Source: Solirubrobacter pauli (lineage in GTDB: Bacteria > Actinomycetota > Thermoleophilia > Solirubrobacterales > Solirubrobacteraceae). Taken from it: a DNA stretch of 64,000 bases. Position 1 is the first letter of the stretch; each line of letters begins with the position of its first letter. Below, piece by piece: positions 60,701-64,000 of this stretch. The translations under genes were made by a program, and so were the position numbers. The stretch lies in contig NZ_RBIL01000001.1 of assembly GCF_003633755.1 (NCBI RefSeq), positions 1,225,426 through 1,289,425 of the forward strand, in the 5' to 3' direction. The notes under the pieces were generated by a model. The model was not told the origin of the DNA. It worked only from the letters and a program-made list of their open reading frames with translations, and made no database searches.

Positions 60701-63384
60701 TCGTCTTCATCCGCGTCAACGGCGACGCCACCGCGGGCGGTGCCCCACCCGTGCAGGCGCCGGCCCCGTCCGGCGCGGCCGCGCCGCCCGTCGACCCGAA
60801 GCAGTTCGGCGGCGACGAGGTCGGCACGGGCGGCGCCGCGAGCGCCGAGACGCTCGCCGCGCTCAAGAACCCGAACCTCGTCTTCGACGACGTCGGCAAG
60901 GCGGACCTCAAGGCCGGCCGGATCGACCCGCGCGTGATCGGCGTGCTGACCAAGCTCAGCCAGGAGCACAAGATCACGATCTCGTGCATGTGCTCCGACC
61001 ACTCGAAGTTCACCGCGGGCGGCTCGGTCTCCAACCACTTCTACGGCCGCGGCGTCGACATCGCCGCGATCGACGGCGAGGTCGTCGGCCCCGGCAGCCC
61101 GCTCGCGCGCGAGATCGCCAGCGAGGTCAGCACGCTCGACGAGAACATCCGCCCGAACGAGATCGGCTCGCCGTTCGCGATCGGCGGCCCCGGCTACTTC
61201 ACCGACGCCGCCCACCAGAACCACATCCACCTCGGCTTCAAGCAGGAGATCTCACCCGACTGGAAGCCGCCGGCGGACGTCGCGGCCCAGCCCGTCGCCG
61301 CCGCGCCCGCGCAGTTCGCCGCCACGCCGGGCACGCCGGTCGCGACCGCTGCCGCCGCCCCGGCCGAGCCCGCCTTCGACCCACGCCAGTCGGACGCGTT
61401 CCTGCCCGCGGTGAAGGCGAGCGCGGCGGCCGCCCGCGAGCCGGAGCGCTCCGGCTCCCAGGCGTTCCTGCAGGCCGTGGAGCCGCCCAAGCGTGAGACG
61501 CCGGCGGTGGCCCAGCCCGCCCAGCTCGCGGCCCAGCCAGCGGCGCCCGCCGCCGCCCAGCCCGCCGCCGCGCCCGCCGTGGACGTGTCCGCCGCGGTCG
61601 ACGCCGCGCCCACCGCGTACCCCGGCGACAGCGCGCCGAAGGAGCAGGTCGCCGCCTGGATGGCCGCCGAGGCGAAGAAGCGCGGCCTGCCTCCGCAGCT
61701 GCCGATCATGGCCTCGCTCGTCGAGTCGGGCATGAAGAACCTCAACTTCGGCGACGCCGACTCGGTCGGCTTCTTCCAGATGCGCGTCGGCATCTGGAAC
61801 CAGGGCGCCTACGCCGGCTACCCCGACAAGCCCGAGCTGCAGATCAAGTGGTTCCTCGACCAGGCCGAGGCCGTCAAGAAGCAGCGGCTCGTCGCGGGCA
61901 AGCCGATCGACGACCCGAACAGCTTCGGCGAGTGGATCGCCGACGTCGAGCGCCCGGCCGAGCAGTACCGCGGCCGCTACCAGACCAAGCTCGAGGAGGC
62001 CAACCAGCTGCTCGGCGCGCAGCCGCAGCCCGCCGCGGCGGCGGTCGCGCAGCCCGTGGCCGCGCCGATCGACCCCGCGGCCGCCGCGGCCGCGGTCGGC
62101 AACGCGCAGCTGCCCGCGGAGATCGCGGCGCCGCTGCAGCAGGCGATCGCGAGCGGCAACGGCCCGGGCCCGAAGGCGCTGGCGGCGATCACCGAGGCCT
62201 CCAAGCACATGGGCACGCCCTACAAGTGGGGCGGCTCGACCCCGCAGACGGGCTTCGACTGCTCGGGCCTGATGCAGTGGGCGTACGCGCAGTCGGGCGT
62301 GCAGATCCCGCGCGTGACGTACACCCAGATCGAGGCGCCCAACGGTGTCGAGGTCGCCGACCGCGCCCAGCTGAAGCCCGGCGACCTCGTGTTCTTCGCC
62401 GCCAACGGCGACGTCCACCACGTCGGCATGTTCCTCGGCGGCGACAAGTTCCTGCACGCGCCCTCGACCGGCGACGTGGTGAAGGTCTCCAGCCTGAGCG
62501 AGCCGTACTACGCGAGCCAGTTCGCGGGCGGCCGCCGCTTCGACGCCGGCGCGCCCGCCGCGCCCGTCGCGGCCGCCGCCGCCCAACCCGCGCAGCTCGC
62601 CGCCGCCGCGCCGATCGACCCGACCGAGGTCGCCAAGGCGCAGGCCGCCGTCGCCCGCGACGCCGCCGAGGTCCGCCGCAACGACTCGCAGCTGTTCATG
62701 GCCATCACCCGGGCCGAGGCGAGCAAGGCGGCCGCCGAGCAGGAGCGCCACGCGTCCCAGCTGTTCCTGAAGGCGGTCGACCCGTCGCAGGTCAAGCGCC
62801 GCTCGCCCGCGGCCGAGCCGCCCGCGGCGCCGCCGGCCGTCGCGCCGCCGCCGGTCCAGCCCGCGCCCGCGCAGGCCGCCGCCATCCCGGTGTCGGCGCC
62901 CGTCGAGGCCCAGCCGCCGGCGGTCAACCCGGCCGTGGCCGGCGTGTCGGTCGACCTCACGAACGCGGCGAGCGAGTATCCGGGCGACAACGCCTCCCAG
63001 GCGGAGCTCGCCAAGTGGCTGGCCAAGCAGGCCGAGGCCGCGGGGCTCCCGCCCGAGCTCCCGGTGATGGCCGCGCTCGTCGAGTCCGGCGTCAAGAACC
63101 TCAACTACGGCGACGCCGACTCGGTCGGGTTCTTCCAGATGCGCGTCGGCATCTGGGACCAGGGCGACTACAAGGGCTTCGCGAGCAAGCCCGAGCTGCA
63201 GGCCAAGTGGTTCATCGACACGGCGCTGGGCGTCAAGCGCCAGGCGATCAGCCGTGGCGACGCCGACTTCGGCAAGGACCCCGCCAAGTGGGGCGAGTGG
63301 ATCGCCGACACCGAGCGCCCGGCCGAGCAGTACCGCGGCCGCTACCAGCTGCGGCTGGACGAGGCCCGCAAGCTGCTGGCGTAG
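57769..63384 (+). CDS. 1871-residue multidomain peptidoglycan hydrolase of the eCIS operon
   Basis: The N-terminal 80 residues (LIERLLADPGFRARFRRDPAGACREVGLE) resemble leader regions of nitrile-hydratase-like peptide precursors. After a long Ala/Pro linker come: a degenerate M15-like domain (about 456-574), a lytic-transglycosylase-like module (676-812), a CHAP amidase (837-985, Cys876, His942), an intact M15-like domain (1028-1162, SNHFYGRGVDI and HQNHIHLGF), module 2 (1284-1418), an NlpC/P60 domain (1466-1594, Cys1498, His1551) and module 3 (1736-1871). The modules share VESG and GFFQMRV. It would cut both glycan and peptide bonds of peptidoglycan. Confidence 0.88.
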   Translation: MATTPSEADVAARLIERLLADPGFRARFRRDPAGACREVGLESLAQEMSLGGGKAFHTLDIRESRSSLAGVMMAAAMEGIVVGQFAENVLPAIGQMPSAVADVVSRVDLPAISLPGGGNGEAVKPSPVGPDAPAAAPGAGQDVPSSDVPGVAGTPDVPGVAPANASAGAADVPTAPPPASPPPAATPPAADAPPAEAKPPAESKAPASDPAGDAAKRIAEEDSPEAAQRAQEADAADALNQQTSGVPGSDQLPSADAATAPGGGPPSQSETIPGGGAPTPSVDPGELAPADNSVAPGGPVKGGLPASGGGPAAAGAAAGPGAGGPGTAAGAPPSGNAAAAPEAAGGKRQSEGLAGAAKRFARRLSGGGGGKGGASAAADAGLPSGGAAPTDAGLPSASAAPADPSLPGAPAAPVDNSLPATPSAAENSLPATPDENSLPSAPTDGLPSAPVEPPTPQALALLANPNLTLDPGVAAGLQAGGTDPRLVGVLTQLGAGHKLTVTGTPGDGVVDITQVDGELVNPDSAAARELAGALAALDPSVRPDEVGTPWPISSPGFITNSAHQDQLRLTFKAPAAPEAIAPAVAVPVTPAPPAVAAAVPVAPAGPVVPAEPAYDPRKSDAFLPAVKATAASAREPDRTDSQAFLPAVEKPKAAAAQLASQPAAGVVEVVAAAPGAYPGDNAPKEQLAGWMASEAQRRGLPPELPVMASLVESGLKNVNYGDADSLGFFQMRVSIWDSGPYKGFADKPELQVKWFLDEAEKVKDARVAAGKPIDDPQHYGEWIADTERPAAQYRYRYQTKLEEAKGLLANRTAPPPAAAAVAVANPAPAPAGGPLGPAALAIAQGQLGVAEVGTNAGPQVDEYLAAAGVPSGNPWCASFITWSLEKAGHKMPGGGWAAVQTWVRNAEQGKNGLQIISAEDARPGDIVAYDWGGQTDFGADGHIGFVASDVKDGKFTALEGNNADKVNSVSRTTGTGNVVFIRVNGDATAGGAPPVQAPAPSGAAAPPVDPKQFGGDEVGTGGAASAETLAALKNPNLVFDDVGKADLKAGRIDPRVIGVLTKLSQEHKITISCMCSDHSKFTAGGSVSNHFYGRGVDIAAIDGEVVGPGSPLAREIASEVSTLDENIRPNEIGSPFAIGGPGYFTDAAHQNHIHLGFKQEISPDWKPPADVAAQPVAAAPAQFAATPGTPVATAAAAPAEPAFDPRQSDAFLPAVKASAAAAREPERSGSQAFLQAVEPPKRETPAVAQPAQLAAQPAAPAAAQPAAAPAVDVSAAVDAAPTAYPGDSAPKEQVAAWMAAEAKKRGLPPQLPIMASLVESGMKNLNFGDADSVGFFQMRVGIWNQGAYAGYPDKPELQIKWFLDQAEAVKKQRLVAGKPIDDPNSFGEWIADVERPAEQYRGRYQTKLEEANQLLGAQPQPAAAAVAQPVAAPIDPAAAAAAVGNAQLPAEIAAPLQQAIASGNGPGPKALAAITEASKHMGTPYKWGGSTPQTGFDCSGLMQWAYAQSGVQIPRVTYTQIEAPNGVEVADRAQLKPGDLVFFAANGDVHHVGMFLGGDKFLHAPSTGDVVKVSSLSEPYYASQFAGGRRFDAGAPAAPVAAAAAQPAQLAAAAPIDPTEVAKAQAAVARDAAEVRRNDSQLFMAITRAEASKAAAEQERHASQLFLKAVDPSQVKRRSPAAEPPAAPPAVAPPPVQPAPAQAAAIPVSAPVEAQPPAVNPAVAGVSVDLTNAASEYPGDNASQAELAKWLAKQAEAAGLPPELPVMAALVESGVKNLNYGDADSVGFFQMRVGIWDQGDYKGFASKPELQAKWFIDTALGVKRQAISRGDADFGKDPAKWGEWIADTERPAEQYRGRYQLRLDEARKLLA

Positions 63385-63403
63385 GGCGCGGGGCGCGCCC
63401 TAC
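63381..63403. terminator. Perfect 10-bp hairpin at the end of the eCIS operon
   Basis: GTAGGGCGCG, loop GGG, CGCGCCCTAC. The hairpin begins at the stop codon of the hydrolase gene and is strong enough to terminate transcription, though no T-tract follows. It may act both ways, given the convergent gene at 63419. Confidence 0.6.
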
Positions 63404-63418
63404 GCGATCCGGGCTGGA

Positions 63419-64000
63419 TCAGCCCTCGCCGCCGCCGGAGAGGCTGTCGCCGCCGCTCGACTTCTTCTTCGTCGGCGCGGGGCTGTTGTTCTGCGGCGCC
63501 GGGCTGGTGTTGCGCGGCGCGACGTTGTTCGTCGGCGGCGGCGTCGAGTTGCCGGTGCTGCCCGTGTTGGGCGTCGGCGTGCTCGACGGGGTCGCCGTGC
63601 TGCGACCGCCGCTGGGCGGCGAGGCGGCCTTCTTCTTGTCGCGCTTGAGCACCGGCAGCTTCTTCACCGCGACGGCGCGCTTGACGGCGGCCGAGCTGAG
63701 CTCGTAGCCGGCGGTCTCGAAGCCGTCGAACCCGGTCTGCAGGTCCTTGCCCGCCGCGGCCAGCGGCTTGTTCTGCTTCTTGAACCCGTTGCGGTCCTTG
63801 GCGCGGCCCTCGGACGCGGCCTTCTTGTACGCGGCGCTCGCGTCCTTGAGCGCGGCCACCAGCTGCGCCCGGGAGGCCTCGTCGGCCGGGCTCGTGGAGA
63901 GCTTGCCGAGCGACGTCGCGGCGGAGGCGTAGGCCGAGCCGAGGCGGCTCGTCGCGGACACCTGCGTCGTGCGCTTGCCCGCGTTGTCGAGGTCACGCGC
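63419..64000 (-). CDS. Ser/Pro/Asn-tailed helical protein (runs off the window)
   Basis: The frame is open past the window edge, so the start is not seen. The visible part has a helical domain (SRLGSAYASAATSLGKLSTSPADEASRAQLVAALKDASAAYKKAA) and a basic region. A low-complexity tail of about 70 residues follows, rich in Pro, Ser, Thr and Asn (TPSSTPTPNTGSTGNSTPPP) and ending KKKSSGGDSLSGGGEG. Such composition fits a secreted or surface protein. It is convergent with the eCIS operon. No function was recognised. Confidence 0.6.
   Translation of the reverse strand, partial: ARDLDNAGKRTTQVSATSRLGSAYASAATSLGKLSTSPADEASRAQLVAALKDASAAYKKAASEGRAKDRNGFKKQNKPLAAAGKDLQTGFDGFETAGYELSSAAVKRAVAVKKLPVLKRDKKKAASPPSGGRSTATPSSTPTPNTGSTGNSTPPPTNNVAPRNTSPAPQNNSPAPTKKKSSGGDSLSGGGEG

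Noticed and set aside
27861-63384. Prophage or pyocin-like particle instead of eCIS
   Set aside because: No terminase, portal, capsid, integrase or holin gene is seen, whereas DUF4157, the AAA+ ATPase and DUF4255 are eCIS hallmarks.

Overview
The window is very GC-rich, gene-dense chromosomal DNA. GTG starts and 1-4 bp stop/start overlaps are common, and several genes look leaderless. Base composition and protein style suggest a soil actinobacterium, most likely Thermoleophilia/Solirubrobacterales (Solirubrobacter-like). That is inferred from style; no rRNA or tRNA gene was seen to confirm it.

1-27 kb is mostly ordinary chromosome: a photolyase fragment, a LON-domain protein, and an operon of Na+/H+ antiporter, DsrE-like protein, lipoprotein and ankyrin protein, divergent from a TusA-like gene. 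Next come a regulator/MFS pair, a HAD phosphatase, a quinone oxidoreductase, an ECF sigma factor with a TPR-CHAT protease, signal peptidase I and a flavin oxidase behind a tiny upstream ORF. Secreted or envelope proteins follow (M14 carboxypeptidase, glycoside hydrolase-like protein, GT-C-like membrane protein, Gly-Gly-Tyr repeat protein, copper protein, gamma-glutamyltransferase). The stretch ends with FtsZ carrying a long N-terminal extension, a ParA ATPase and a membrane-anchored protein.

27.86-63.4 kb is an extracellular-type contractile injection system (eCIS, phage-tail-like). It starts with a DUF4157 protein, an AAA+ ATPase and two candidate cargo proteins. One cargo has two phospholipase-D-type motifs plus an F-box-like segment; the other ends in an NfeD-like OB domain. 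A minus-strand island (33.9-39.0 kb: SGNH protein, small secreted protein, SGNH/MBOAT acylation pair, methyltransferase) interrupts the locus. The structural operon then runs in one direction: DUF4255 cap protein, degenerate receiver, sheath, tube 1, assembly protein, DUF6760-like miniprotein, a 1345-residue Ala/Pro/Ser repeat protein, tube 2, LysM baseplate protein, VgrG/gp5-like spike, gp25, gpJ and gpI.

Three large proteins close the operon: a zinc-ribbon/TM/PASTA/propeller membrane protein, a zinc-ribbon/FHA/M50 membrane metallopeptidase, and an 1871-residue multidomain peptidoglycan hydrolase whose N-terminus resembles a peptide-precursor leader. A perfect hairpin follows.

The lack of a recognisable PAAR tip or tail fibre, and the presence of a membrane protein in the operon, suggest a particle that may act from inside the producing cell or at its envelope, as proposed for some actinobacterial systems. 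No IS element, CRISPR array, tRNA or rRNA was found, and no gene-free stretch exceeds 300 bases.
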